Assembly (NCBI GenBank): GCA_002104985.1
Contig: MCGO01000164.1
Coordinates: forward strand, 1 to 64,000
DNA: 64,000 bases
Reading direction: 5' to 3'
DNA from: Rhizoclosmatium globosum
Taxonomy: Eukaryota; Chytridiomycota; Chytridiomycetes; Chytridiales; Chytriomycetaceae
In this document: positions 23,286-34,900 of the stretch, piece by piece
How positions within the stretch are numbered: position 1 is the first letter of the stretch
How the letters are laid out: every line of letters starts with the position of its first letter
The notes under the pieces: model-generated
Database searches by the model: none
Seen by the model: only the letters and a program-made list of their open reading frames with translations
Told to the model about the DNA's origin: nothing
Translations under genes and position numbers: made by a program

Positions 23286-23867
23286 ATGATCCACAACACA
23301 TTCTACGGAAACAGTTGGCAAGAAATGGGAAAAGACCGCATACAGTACATGACCTGTACCATCCAAAACGACACCAACAACGACTTTACCGTAATCTCCG
23401 TGCAAACAAAACCCCCCTACTCAAGTCCATACAAAGGAATCGTCCGTGGAATCCAACCAACAACTCAAATCCCCGGAGGAACCCAGATATCATTCCAAAT
23501 GGGAGACAAACGCGCAAGACACTGGTTCTCAGCCGTCTTGGAAATCGTGTTCCGGTGTACGAGTAGTAGTTCTGGAAACTGGTATATGCACATGTTTTGG
23601 TATCCGACTGAAAGCGGACTTCATGTAGCGTTTTCGGAGCATCCGCAGTTCTCGTGGAGTCATTTAAATGACGTTGGGGTTATGAATAAACCACGTTTGG
23701 CAGTGTATGAAGGGAATCGGGCGTTGAATGTTCGGACGAGTGTTGATAATCAGTTGAATGGAAAGAATCCTGTGTTTATTGAGTTTGATATAACTGGATT
23801 TTTTAATGTGAATGTGCAGAGGAATGAGTTGCAGGTTGTGAAAGTTACGTTGAAGGAGGTGGTGTGA
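23286..23867 (+). CDS. Unknown beta-rich protein, 193 aa
   Basis: Intact single-exon gene starting MIHNTFYGNSWQEMGKD. Tracts such as FTVISVQTKPPYSSPYKGIV, GTQISFQMGDKRARHWFSA, WYMHMFWYPTESGLHVAFS and PVFIEFDITGFFNVNVQRNE suggest a compact beta-sandwich. It has no leader, membrane segment or cysteine pattern. It is the full-length relative of the domain that ends the Zn2Cys6 gene at 18762. I cannot assign a family; small fungal beta-sandwich proteins with lipid- or sugar-binding roles are a possibility I cannot support from motifs. Confidence 0.7.
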   Translation: MIHNTFYGNSWQEMGKDRIQYMTCTIQNDTNNDFTVISVQTKPPYSSPYKGIVRGIQPTTQIPGGTQISFQMGDKRARHWFSAVLEIVFRCTSSSSGNWYMHMFWYPTESGLHVAFSEHPQFSWSHLNDVGVMNKPRLAVYEGNRALNVRTSVDNQLNGKNPVFIEFDITGFFNVNVQRNELQVVKVTLKEVV

Positions 23868-24525
23868 GAACCATATAGAATAAAATTAAGTTGTATTCAG
23901 TGTATTAACGTTGTTAAATTTATGATATTTTGTTGCGTAAAAGGTTGTGAAATCAGTAATGTGGGAAAGCAGAAGAAAGAAACACATAAAAAAAGCAAAC
24001 ATCGAAAAGAGGAATGCGAGCAACAACAGTATGCCTTCGATCTGTGTGGAAGGGACCCTTCTTTGTACCACTTCCAGCCGCACCAAAAGACGGATCCGCC
24101 GTTGAAACAATGGCCCGGGCATCAACGATCCTTCCATCACACGTTGGACGCAAGTTCATGGTGGGTGTCCGTGTCCTGACTTGCTCTGTTTCTGGTCTGG
24201 TGTCACTCGGAAGGACTAACTCGAAGGTATCGCTTTAGGTGCACAATGGAAAGGACTTCCTGCCCGTGCTCGTCTCTGAACAGATGGTCAACCACAAACT
24301 TGGCGAATTTGCTCCAACGAGGAAACCATTCACTTTCAAAAAGAGCGATAAGAAACTGAGGTAGTTTGGAGGGGGATTGTGTGCATGGATGGATTGGGTT
24401 GTTGGATGAAGGGATCAATCAGAGAATGACAGGACTAGTCAAGTCCAAAAACAAACAATACTTTTCAATAAACTGTTTGAATAATGCAATTGATACTGTA
24501 TTAAGGCACTAGTTTGAAAACAAGG
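23868..24525. other. Region with small competing ORFs, strand undecided
   Basis: On plus, an ORF at 23922-24179 begins with a Cys/His set that fits a C2H2 finger (C-x3-C-x12-H-x4-H in CVKGCEI...THKKSKH), then loses character. On minus, ORFs at 24203-24418 ([21 protein letters not shown]) and 23953-24159 (CDGRIVDARAIVSTADPSFG) have even composition but need frame changes to join. One small gene is likely here, but I cannot say which. Confidence 0.3.
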
Positions 24526-24845
24526 CTAAACGACTGGCGTCCCAACTTCCTCTTCTTCCTGTTTTGCCCTGGCCAACATCTCAGCCTCAATCTGGGCCTT
24601 GTAAGCGATCCGCCGCTTTGAATCCATTTCAGATCGAACGAGAGAAAGAACTCCGAATCCAGCGAGAGTGATCCCGATCCTGATTGGATTGATCAGGTAT
24701 TAGCAACTAGGTTACTAGGTACATAGAGGGAGTATCCTAGGTAGTATCCTAAGCTAGAAAGAACAACGCACCATCCAATCCACGATGCCTTGAATGGATT
24801 CCGCTTAACCCACACTTTAAACTGGTCTGTCCGAGAGAGAGCCAT
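24526..24845 (-). CDS. Small single-pass membrane protein, 75 aa
   Basis: Two exons (24845-24772 and 24679-24526) flank a GTGCGT...AATCAG intron of 92 bases; the phase-2 join gives a tryptophan. The N-terminus MALSRTDQFKVWVKRNPFKA is basic and amphipathic. One hydrophobic segment (SWIGWIGITLAGFGVLSLV) follows, then a charged helix (MDSKRRIAYKAQIEAEMLAR) and an acidic end. This size and layout is typical of mitochondrial inner-membrane accessory subunits, which is inference. It is divergent from BDP1, with starts only 45 bases apart. Confidence 0.65.
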
Positions 24846-24890
24846 TTGTCTTTCTTTTTTAGTTGATCTTATTTCATTTGGAAAATCACA

Positions 24891-27396
24891 ATGTCCACAT
24901 TCATCTCATCGACTGTCAAAAAGGGCGGCTTTAAGTTCAAACCAAAAGGCCCTAGTGCCAGTGCTTCAACTAGTGCTAGTGCTAGTACTAGTGCGGGCAC
25001 ACCTGGTCCAACTAGCACGACTACAACCAGCACCGCCCAATCTAGTACCCAAACTACAACTACTCCAACTACAACTACTTCCTTACCCTTGACACCTTCT
25101 TTAACGACTCAATCGACCCAGTCCACTCAGTCTACTCAGATAAATCAGTCGCAACGGACTCGTTCACTTTCACCACGAAGAGAAGCGGCAAAGAACCTTC
25201 ACATTTCAACCTCAACTTCAACTTCAACTTCAGATCCAAAACACGTGGGCTTCTCCGATGATCCTCCGCCTCCCCTTCCAACCCTTCAACCGGGCGAGAG
25301 ACGACCAAGTATCCTCAAACCATCAGCTATTCTTCCTCCTACCCTGCCTCCAACAGACCCGCCATCCCCTTCATCACTTGCTCCTGCACCTCCCCCAATC
25401 GCTCGACCTATTATGCCTCCAAAGGTATGTTCCTTGATTATTAGCACTCGAAGATCTGAACATTTATAGATTATATCTGCAAAAACGGGAATATCTATCG
25501 CAAAACCAACAGCAACAGCAGCATCAACACCAATTTCAGCTCCAATCCAGCGTCCTTCGTCCGCATCTATTATAACTCCCTCCGCCAGAGTCCCACCTCC
25601 AACACCCACAACACCCACACTTTCCCTCCTCGAACAACAAGAACAAGAAACAGAACCACCAGTCATTGTGAATTCAGAAGAAGACTTGAAGAAGCTATCT
25701 CTTATACAACTGATGCGTCTGAAGTCAGATGTCTTGAAACCTTCAAAACGTGGTGCCCTTGAAACGTTACGACGACAAGAGCGAGAAGCCACTCGCAAAC
25801 GCGGTCGGAAACGAACTAAATCAGGCGACGATAATGACGATAATGAGTCTCGGATATCTGACACAGAAAGTGTTGCTTCGAATAGATCAAATCGGTCGAA
25901 CCGTCCCACACCAAAGAAAACTGCTACGTCTTCTTCTTCTCTATCACAGTCATCCTCATCTTCCCTTGCCCCATCTCAATCACAAACTCAAACTCAATCT
26001 CAATCTCAATCTCAACCACAGTCACAACCCCAACCATCCCAATCCTCACAACCCTCCTCCTCACAAGGCCCCAGAATCACAATCGACGCAGACGGAAACG
26101 TTGTTCTCGATGAATCCTCGCTCTTTGTGAATGCACCCCTCCCAGACGAAGAACCCGACATCTCACAAATGGAAGTCATTGACGAATCAGCTGGAAACGT
26201 GCGTGTCACGAGTGCCAGTTTCGCCGTCAACAAGATCCGCGGAAAGAGATGGGCGTCAGACGATGAGGATTTGTTTTACAAGGTAACCATTCTTAAATGT
26301 CTCTATATAGCAATACCAAACAGCTCATTTTTTTCACAAGTGCCTACAATACTTTGGAACAAACTTTGAACTGATATCGCACATGTTTCCAAACATCACG
26401 CGGCGGCATATTAAAATGAAGTATAATTCGGAAGAACGGGCGCGGCCGGCAAAGATTACGTGGGCGCTACGAAATCGATTGCCGATTCCGCAGGCTGTTG
26501 TTGATGAGATGAAGGAAAATCATGCGCGGAAGTTGGAGGTGCTTAGTGGACGTGGGAGGGTTGAGAAGGAGAAGGAAGAACAACCAAGTGCTAGTGGTAG
26601 TGGTAGTGGTGAGAAGGGAGAGGAAGGTGTTGATGATATGGAGAAATTGGATCCGTCAGACCCGAGGAATGGATCTTCTTCAGGTTCAGCTTCTCAGAGA
26701 CCTGTTGTACCACCAATCACGATCCCCGCACAAGAACCAGAAACACCTGCAGTTGAAGACGAAACACCATCTTCCACAACCTTATTTCAACAAATCTACA
26801 ACAGAACAGCAGCCCTCGCTCGTGTGAAACCATCCATTGCAAAACCATCCCTCACAAAACCAAAGAAACCTACATCAACAGCAACAGCAACCCCATCTAC
26901 AGCCACCAGCCCCACAAAACGAAAACGCAGCAAAAGCAGAACACCCTCCCCAACCCGTCCCACCTCTCCCTCAAAACCCACCGCCCCACCCTCCGTCATC
27001 CACGCAACAACATCCTCAGAAGCGCCTACACAATCCTCAACAACAACATCAACATCAACCCTGAAATTCAAACCCTCCTTCAAACCAAAACCAACATCCC
27101 AAAAACCACTCCCTCCCCAACAGTCAAATCCACCCACAATCCCAACTACACCAACCCTTGCTTCAACATCACAAACAACAGCACCACCACCCCGCTCCCC
27201 ATCCCCCGAAAAACTACAAGCACCCGCTGTAGTCCGAAAAACCATCCCCACGATCGGGAAAGGAAAACCACTCGCGATTCAAGCCACGCGACGCGTAGTG
27301 GAGGAAGTAGAAGTTTCTGAAGAAGGGCTTGTGCAGGAATCTGGGGAGAGACCAGGTGGAGAGGAGGAGGACGGTGGTATGGTTGTGGATTATTGA
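24891..27396 (+). CDS. BDP1: TFIIIB subunit B'' (BDP1)
   Basis: Part of TFIIIB, which places RNA polymerase III at tRNA and 5S promoters. Three exons (24891-25424, 25470-26282, 26341-27396) give 800 residues with no frame break. The N-terminal 350 residues are low complexity (Ser/Thr/Gln/Pro). The defining part spans the second intron: GKRWASDDEDLFYK joins CLQYFGTNFELISHMFP and TRRHIKMKYNSEERARP, the SANT domain of BDP1, including the FG-x-[DN]-FE-x-IS pattern. The acceptor at 26341 is the one that completes FYKCLQYFGT. Ahead of it lies a conserved acidic stretch (ITIDADGNVVLDESSLF). The C-terminal half is Pro/Thr-rich and variable. It is nuclear. Confidence 0.92.
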
Positions 27397-27528
27397 AAGT
27401 CTTTGGGGGGGTTTTGTATACAGTTTGTCCTTTTCTTTCCGTTTTTAAAGGTTATGAAGTTTTAAAGATTCAAATAACCACTATCCAATTTTAATGAATC
27501 CAAAAAAACTGGTATTATATGAAGGATA

Positions 27529-30500
27529 TTAAGCCGAGAGGATATTGAAACTTGAAGAAGCATTTAATGAAGGTGTATTCACTGGTGCCAGCATGCTTTT
27601 GGGCAAGAACTTGTTGACGAATTTCCTTGAATCAGGAGTGTGGACCTCTGCCTCTGGCTCTTCCTCCTCTTTGATGACAACAGGTGCTTCATCAACTTGA
27701 GGGCGTTCTCGTTCAAGAAGACGGAGACGGAAGAGACTTTGCTTTTCTTCGGCTGTTGTAACTCCGAGAACGTAGCCACCATCTTTGTTGAATAGAAGGG
27801 ACTTAATTCCTGTCGCGTCTGAAGTAGGTTTTAGTTATTTATGAAATACAAGACAAATAAAAAACGTAGGCTTACAAACAATCTGTGCGATTTCACCCGT
27901 CAAAATACTCCGAATACAAATAAAGCTCGGATCAAAAGCACATAAATACGGCGGAAACAGTGCAAACGAAGTCGGCGACCCAGCCCACTTCATCAAAAAG
28001 TCTGGCCTCGCCCGTCGTCCAGCCCTCGTCACAAAAAACCCAAGATCATCATACGCCAAAAAGTATTCATCCACATCCGTCTTGAAAATCGCCATCGGCT
28101 TCGTGTCCTCCCTCAACAACACAAAGTCGAGCGAGTCATCGCTCGGATCCAAAAGCGCTTGCGTCTCGAGAGTCTCTAAATCTACAATCTCGAACCCTTT
28201 CGTGCACCCAACGACCAGCTTTGTTTTCAGAATGTGGATACTGCTGGCTTCTGTTGGGATGTAGAACTCTTTAAACAGTTTCATGGCTTCGGCGCCGCGG
28301 CCGTTTGAGCCGCGGCTGAAGAAGTTGATGCGGTGCTTGCGTTTCATTGTTCCAAATGGAACGCTTTCGAGGATTTTGATTGTGGAGGAGAGTTGGGCGG
28401 CTCGGACGGTACAGACTAGTGTGCGGTTCAAGGCGAATCCGACCTGGAAAAAGTTTATCGCCTCGCCGATGATGTTTGATTTTTGGTTTTCTTCGTTTTG
28501 TTGGTCGAGGAGTTTTATGCTGTAGGAGTAGAGGGTTTTGTCTGTATTGACGTTAAGAGAAAAGCTTTGGGTCAAAGAAATTTCACTCACCTGCTAGAAC
28601 CAACAAATGTCCATGCTCAACCACACATTCTACTTGCGTAATTTTTTCTTCGTCTAGAATCTGAACAAACTGGTCCGAGAAATTCTCAGGATCTTCGACA
28701 CTTCCTTTCGGGCCTGCGAAGAGTCCGACTTCCGTTGCAACGACAAGACGTCCACCAACATCACAAGCCGATAGAAATTTCGTGCTTGTCAAAGGCTGAC
28801 TAGTTGGAGCTGTTTGTGCCAACCCTCCAACTTGTATGATATGCTCTGCGTCTCGGCTGTTGCTCGTGACTGGATTCACACCAATGCTCCACGTATCAAC
28901 AAGTCGTTGAGCCATATCAAAGTGGTTTTGTCCAAGCAATCGTTTACTTCGCAACTTCATGATATGTTCTCTCCAGATATTTCGTCCACTCTCAGTATCG
29001 ACTTGAAAAGTGTAAACACCTCCAGTATCGCGACCAACGACAGTAATACTAAATTGAAGTCGATTCTCTACAGGAGGAGTGACAGTCGAGTTTGCAGGGG
29101 AAATACCGTCTCGACTCCCACTGATACTGGAGAGAGTGTTGGATTCCTTCAGTAAAGGTGATATTGCAGGGTTTATCGCAGTGGATCCCGTGTTTGCTGA
29201 GCTTGCTGTGTTAGTAGTATTTACTGTTGTTTTTGGACTGAGACTGATTCCCCCAAGGTATGTACTCTGAGGCCGGTAACCACCTGTAGTTCCAGTTCTG
29301 GACATGGCTTGAGGCCTAACTTTTAGCTCTGGAGCGGCAGGAGCAATCAGCTCGTATTTGATTGGCTATTGACAAACGTTTAATTCGAGAGTGGGAAAAG
29401 CTGATTTAATCCTCACCCGCTTATAGATTTTGTATCGTGTCCCTTTCACAGTCGAGGCATCCGCTTTTTTGTCTTGAAATTTGCGGGTCATAACGAGACA
29501 GTGATCAAACAAGAACATCACGAGTGAAACATCGCCACTAGGTTTCTTGAGCGTCACTTTACCCTCATAAACCATTTGTCGCTCTGGATCCATTAATTGA
29601 AGATCCTGGTGACTCGCTCGGTTAGCCACATATTTAAATATAAGGCCGAACTTACAAAGTCTCCCATATAAAACTGCTGACTGAGCTGAAGCAACTTAAT
29701 CTTGGTCATGGTTTTCCCTGAAGCTGAGTTCATCTCCGCGAGTACTTTTTCAATCGCTCTTGTTGCTTCTGGGATCAGAATCTTGTCTGGATGGTCCAAA
29801 GGCGTCTTTTCGTAGATGGCTTTCAGGAGAAGAAGGTATGAAGCCATACGCGCGATTGGCTTGTGAAGGTATCCATCGAGCTCATGTTTGATTTCCGCAC
29901 GAATTCCTGATCCAACGTGGGCATTCTATGAAAATGCACTTCAGTACAGTTATATGTTGTTCAAAGAAAGCAAAATGGAGTTACCGCCAAAAATTCTCGA
30001 AACTTTGGGTTTTGGCTTTTCTCTAATGCGATATCATTTCGTGAATATTCGCGGTTCCCACAATATTCAATATAACAACTCAAATCCGCTGCACAGGAAA
30101 GGAAGATGTCCCCAATCTTCTCAACAATGTGCTGCTCCTTTTGACGAGCTTGCAGCTTCGCAAACAATTTGGTGTTTACTGCAAGGAGATCGTGGGCATT
30201 GCAAAAGACTATTTTAGTGAAGTGCTCGAGACGGTTTGGATCAATCACGTTTGATTCTTTGAGTGGGTTCAAGTAGAGCTGCAACAGGATTAGTACTGAG
30301 ACGCTTCTCTTAATTAAGATTACATTTTGAATAATTTTGAGCTCCTCGACGTAGTTTTTCTCGGTTTTGATTATATCATAGATAGCGTTTTGGCGCTTTT
30401 CCTCTTCCTTTGAAACAGATTCCTTCACTTCAATCGGTACTGTGTTACTCCACCATAGATCCTGATAATATTTGAGATCAATGTGTCATAAAAAGTGGAG

Positions 30501-31330
30501 ATAACCTCTTCTTTCATCTTGGTGGGAGAGTCTGCAGCATCTGCAAGCAAGTTGCTCGAGCTAGACCAAATATCTTCCTAAAAGTATTGCGAACGTCAAC
30601 TACAGCTTATGTATCATCGCAGATATACCATCTTATATTTGTTGTGGAGATTCTGGAGCTAAGGAAAGATAAATCAGTTGGCTTGTTTGGAATACGCTAC
30701 GAACCTGAAATAGTCGTCGTGGACATGAAACACTGTAGCAAAGATCATCAATCGAGCAAGTTGGAGAATAACAATCCGTGAGAATCAAAAAGACTCCCAC
30801 AGGAAGTTCTGTCAGCACGCCACCGTTAACAGTTGCAGTCAGGGAAGCAGCACTTATTCCATGACCATCTAATATCGTCGGTACGAGTAAGTCTCCAGAC
30901 GATGGTTGGAGGGCACCACGAGAGACTGTATCGATTCGGGACTCCTCTTGCATCTTGTATCTGATCCCTTGTTAAAAATACTGAGATGTAAACGATAAGA
31001 GGGAGGTTACAGGTCAGAACTATCTTTAAGTCGCGTGTTTGCCGAAGCAACATCAAAGATGAAAGCCTGAGCATCGAGACATCGTCCAATCACAAGAGCC
31101 AGGTTTCTATCTGTAGTTCCAATCAAGAACGCGATCGTATCCTTTTGGTTTTGGTTATTGATCAGTTGTTGGCGGGATTTGCAAAGACTTTGAGCGAGAC
31201 TCACAACTGCTTCTGATCCAAGAAAACATTTGTGATATTCGATGCCATCTCTGACGTGCGTGGCTAGTGGAGCACGTGATCGGAAAGCACTGGCGACGTG
31301 GCTCAGAAAGGCTGGATAGAGATATGACAT
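27529..31330 (-). CDS. ROM2: Rho guanine-nucleotide exchange factor, Rom2 type (DEP-DH-PH-CNH)
   Basis: Activates Rho1 in the cell-wall integrity pathway at the plasma membrane. About ten exons. DEP domain first (31330-31020: YPAFLSHVASAFRSRAPLA, DGIEYHKCFLGSEAVVSLAQ, TTDRNLALVIGRCLDAQ). The DH domain (about 30420-29660) opens RQNAIYDIIKTEKNYVEELK and continues IVEKIGDIFLS and HKPIARMASYLLLLKAI. The PH domain (VMFLFDHCLVMTRKF) is interrupted by a Ser/Thr-rich insert near 29200 and closes GRNIWREHIM. The CNH (citron) domain fills 28760-27600 and ends GGYVLGVTTAEEKQSLFRLRLL before an acidic tail. I see no frame break. It is slightly shorter than the yeast protein (about 1100 residues). Confidence 0.9.
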
Positions 31331-31380
31331 TTCTGATCAAGAATTTTGAAAGACTTCTCTGCATCCAATTTATTTATGTG

Positions 31381-32380
31381 TTATTTCTTTGGTTGCCCTT
31401 TGCGTACAAGTGTACGGTTAAGAACTGTTGCCGACATTTCTGAACTCAAGAACGGCTGCTTTTCACAGTTGGTCTTTGGGACACTCAATCTTTGGCCTGA
31501 ATCATTTGAAGCTTTTGGGCTAGAATCCTCTGAAGCTCTTTTTTCGCTTGCAAAATCCAGAAGTATATCCAAATTAAGCATTCGAAGCAGAACATAAACA
31601 CGTAAGTTCCACGCAAAATAGTGCCAGAAGGGGCTGGGAGGATTTTCGTTCATAACACCAACTAGAATATTCACAGCAACAACTAATACTGAACGAAGGA
31701 TTGTTCTAATGACCATGACTTGGATGTACTTTGAGCTCATACTGTATCTCATCAGGGTAAGTACAAGAGCCGTCAAAGTTGCAAAACAATCGCTAATTAT
31801 ATCCGAAAAGTTTGATCCCGGACCAGTAATTGGATCTTGAATGTATCCACAAAACAGAAAGTCGGGGATCCAGAAACCATAAGTTTGCCGCAAGTCGGCA
31901 ACCATCCAACCCAGCCTATTCATAAGAATAAGACAAATGCAATAAAGAGCGTATTTGTTTCTATTCGTGAGATAATAGCATTTGTATAGGATCATAACAT
32001 CTGCTCACCGATTAGATCAACCACGAGCAAATGAACAAGAACCCACCAAAGCTGATGTAAAACACGTGGCTAAACAGGTTCCCCAAAAAGGACAGGACAA
32101 CACAATTCGATTCTGTGAAGTTTCCCCGATACACAACAGATAGAATATATCCTATCGCGGATACGTTTCCAATAACCAATATGATACCAAGCAGTTTGAA
32201 CTTTTTTGCGTCGCGAATGTTGGAGGCACTGAGCTTTAACAGCACGGTGATAAGTCCATGTACCGCAACTTCAAGTGAGAGCCCGTAAACAATGTTAGAA
32301 TGGATAAAAGTCTGACGCGTCATTTGACCGCCCATATCTGCGCGCGCAGTTACATTGGAGATCGGATGCAACGTGTTCAT
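31381..32380 (-). CDS. Multi-pass membrane protein, about seven segments (paralog 2)
   Basis: Starts MNTLHPISNVTARADMGGQM. Two exons are joined by a GTGGGT...GAGCAG intron (32058-32005) that gives SFDVMILYKCYYLTNRNK. Six to seven hydrophobic segments are visible: IVYGLSLEVAVHGLITVLL, LLGIILVIGNVSAIGYIL, LFSHVFYISFG, LYCICLILMNRLGWMVA, DCFATLTALVLTLM, VIRTILRSVLVVAVNILVG and FAWNLRVYVLLRMLNLDILL. A Ser/Lys-rich cytosolic tail ends at 31381. A conserved loop PITGPGSN-[FI]-SDIISDCFATL is shared with the tandem copy at 32475. The seven-segment layout suggests a receptor-like protein, but I recognise no GPCR signature. Confidence 0.7.
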
Positions 32381-32474
32381 TCTCAAAGATTTGCAAAACG
32401 TCAGAAATATTCTTGGGACGTGGCTTCGTTGGCACTCACAGAAATCGTAACACTTTCATTTATTGTAGTTAAAA

Positions 32475-33514
32475 CTATCCTTTTACAATTCTACTTGCGC
32501 GACGAGATTCCATCGTCGCAGCCTTGAATATCTGGGAGGATGATGAGACTACAAGCGGTTGTTGAGTGCTTCCAGACTTTCTGCCATCTGAGTCCGAGCC
32601 GGACCGCGTTGATTCTTTGATTTCACCGAGATCTAATAGAATGTCTAAATTCAGCATTCGAAGCAAGACGTATGCGCGTAAATTCCATGCGAAAAAGTGC
32701 CAGAATGGATTCGGAGGTTCAATGTTCATGTACATTACTAGTATATTCATGGCGACCTTTTTTGATAAAGTAGAGTTTTAATGTTTGTTATGGAAGGTTG
32801 TAAAACACATACTACAAGTAGAGATCGAAGTATCGTTCTAAGTACCATGATTTGAATATACCTGGAGCTAAGGCTAAATCGGAAGAAAGTAATAACGAGT
32901 GCTGTCAACGTTGCGAAACAATCACTAATTATGTCAGAAATGTTGCTTCCAGGGCCGGTGATTGGATCCTGAGAGAAGGCACAAAAAGCAAAGTCTGGAA
33001 TCCAGAATCCAAATGAAAGAACCATATCGGAAATAATCCATCCAACTCGATTTGCTAGTATTAGCCATATGCACATTGTAACATACTTGTTTTTGTTTGT
33101 GAGGTGGTAACATTTGAATAATATGACTGCATCTAAAAGATGATGTGAATAAGCGTTTCAGAACATTAAACGCAAATTACCAAAACTGAAATAGAAAAGA
33201 TGACTTGCAAGGGTGGTCACTATAGAAAGTCCGACGCAATTGGATTCAACAAAACTCCCTCGATACACACAGCCCAACACATAAATTATAGCTGAGACGT
33301 TTCCCATCACGAGAAGTACAGCCAAGGATCGAAATTTCTTTCCATTTCGTACGTCGGATGATGTGAGTTTTAAGAACAAGGTGACGAGCCCATGAATCGC
33401 AACTTCCAACGATAATCCGAAGACGATATTTGAGTGGATAAAAGTTTCGCGGGACATTTGACCACCCAAGGGGGCATTTGATGTCGCGATGGAAACTGGA
33501 TGCAAACTGTCCAT
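32475..33514 (-). CDS. Multi-pass membrane protein, about seven segments (paralog 1)
   Basis: Head-to-tail duplicate of the gene at 31381, about 95 bases apart and clearly homologous throughout. Start MDSLHPVSIATSNAPLGGQM. Exon 1 ends at SFG (GTAATT...TTTTAG intron, 33183-33133) and resumes DAVILFKCYHLTNKNK. A second intron (GTATGT...AAAAAG, about 32811-32757) interrupts ILRSLLV-VAMNILV and is absent from the paralog. The loop PITGPGSNISDIISDCFATL and the last membrane segment FAWNLRAYVLLRMLNLDILL are conserved. The tail is Ser-rich with RRASRIV, a possible protein-kinase-A-like site. There are no frame breaks. Confidence 0.7.
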
Positions 33515-33567
33515 TCTACTTCAAGATTCTCAGAAAAACGAGGCAAGATTTACACAGTGGGAACGCT

Positions 33568-34701
33568 TTATTCATCGCCATACAAAAATTCCCTTTTAAC
33601 GGCTGCGTCAACCTGCAAGACGCCAGACTCAAAAAGCCTGACCAGTCCATCAGCGATGGGTCCTGTAATTCCAGCATTTCCATACACTTTCACTTTTATC
33701 GCCTCCAGGTTCCCAAGCTCCAGCGGAATTCTTCCAAACAGCTTATTATCATTCAAGCTTAATTCGAGGAAAGGATCAAGAAGTTGACCGAGTTCAGGAG
33801 GGATTCTGCCTGTCAGTTCGTTATTTGATAAATTGAGAATCATCAAGGAGGTACAGTTTCCTAGCGATGGTGGAATTCTTCCAAACAGATGATTATTTGA
33901 TAAATCTAGATGACGAAGTCGTGATTGGGGAGGCCATGTCATAGGGAGAGGGCCTCTCAAATGGTTGTTGCCCAGCATTAACGTGTCCAGCAGTGGCATG
34001 CCAGTATAATTCTCTGGAACAGGTCCCGAGAATTTATTCGAGTCAAGGGCAATATGTTTGAGGGCAGGCAGCTGATGAAGAAATGCAGGAAGCGAGCCAT
34101 CAAGTGTGTTGCTGCTCAAGCTCAATCGTTCCAGTTTACTCAGGCGTTCGAGCGACGCGGGAACCGGTCCATCCAGCTGATTAAACGACAAATTGAGTTC
34201 GATTAGATTCGATAGATTTCCAAGTTCCTCAGGAATAGATCCAGTCAGGCTGTTTTGATGCAGTCGCAGTTTGACAAGGTTCGCCAGGGATCCGAGCTCA
34301 GGCGGAATCGTCCCAGAAAGAGAGCATATTTGCAACTGAAGAGTTCTTAGCAAGGACAGGCTTCCAATCTCAGGTGGAATAGTTGAATCCAAGGAGCGTT
34401 GGTACAGGACAATTGACGCTACAGAGGGAAAGCAAAGAGCAAATGCCTTGTTGAATTCGGGCGTTCCTCCTTTTAAATAAACAGTTTCGAACTCAGTCAA
34501 CTGGCCGCCTTCAGGAACTGCAAAGATCCGAGTCACTGGCTCCACTTGGACACATTTGATGTTTGCAATCCAAAACTGTCTCGACGAAAGAAGCGCGCGA
34601 AAGTACCGCGAAAGCCGTTGGAGTTGAAAGAGCTGAAAGGGTGACAGCCGTGCAAAGATAAGCGTGGTTATCTCGTTGGGAAGGCCCAAAAACAATGTCA
34701 T
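33568..34701 (-). CDS. F-box / leucine-rich repeat protein, 377 aa
   Basis: Intact single exon. The F-box is at the very N-terminus (LPNEITTLIFARLSPFQLFQLQRLSRYF, residues 6-33). The LRR array of ten or so plant-type repeats starts near residue 105: LRTLQLQICSLSGTIPPELG, LVKLRLHQNSLTGSIPEELG, LIELNLSFNQLDGPVPASLE and onward to GNAGITGPIADGL. The last repeats are slightly irregular. It is a cytosolic or nuclear SCF adaptor by architecture. It is divergent from the GST gene at 34901, with about 200 bases between starts. Confidence 0.85.
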   Translation of the reverse strand: MTLFLGLPNEITTLIFARLSPFQLFQLQRLSRYFRALLSSRQFWIANIKCVQVEPVTRIFAVPEGGQLTEFETVYLKGGTPEFNKAFALCFPSVASIVLYQRSLDSTIPPEIGSLSLLRTLQLQICSLSGTIPPELGSLANLVKLRLHQNSLTGSIPEELGNLSNLIELNLSFNQLDGPVPASLERLSKLERLSLSSNTLDGSLPAFLHQLPALKHIALDSNKFSGPVPENYTGMPLLDTLMLGNNHLRGPLPMTWPPQSRLRHLDLSNNHLFGRIPPSLGNCTSLMILNLSNNELTGRIPPELGQLLDPFLELSLNDNKLFGRIPLELGNLEAIKVKVYGNAGITGPIADGLVRLFESGVLQVDAAVKREFLYGDE

Positions 34702-34900
34702 TCTATTTGAGATGGAGTTTTACTCGTTCATCAGTGAGAATATTCAGAGATTCCTTCTTATCAAATTCAGTTAATAGTCAGAAGTTTTAAAGCCGGTGAA
34801 CCTGGAAAGGAACTCTAATGATTCGTCACTGCGATGACGATGCGATTCGAAATCAATACTACAAGAGGAGCTGGCAAGATACCACTACACAGCCATAACA

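Noticed and set aside
26796..27251. 151-codon minus ORF inside BDP1
   Set aside because: It is the antisense of a Pro/Thr-rich low-complexity tail, and the plus-strand gene is spliced and conserved.
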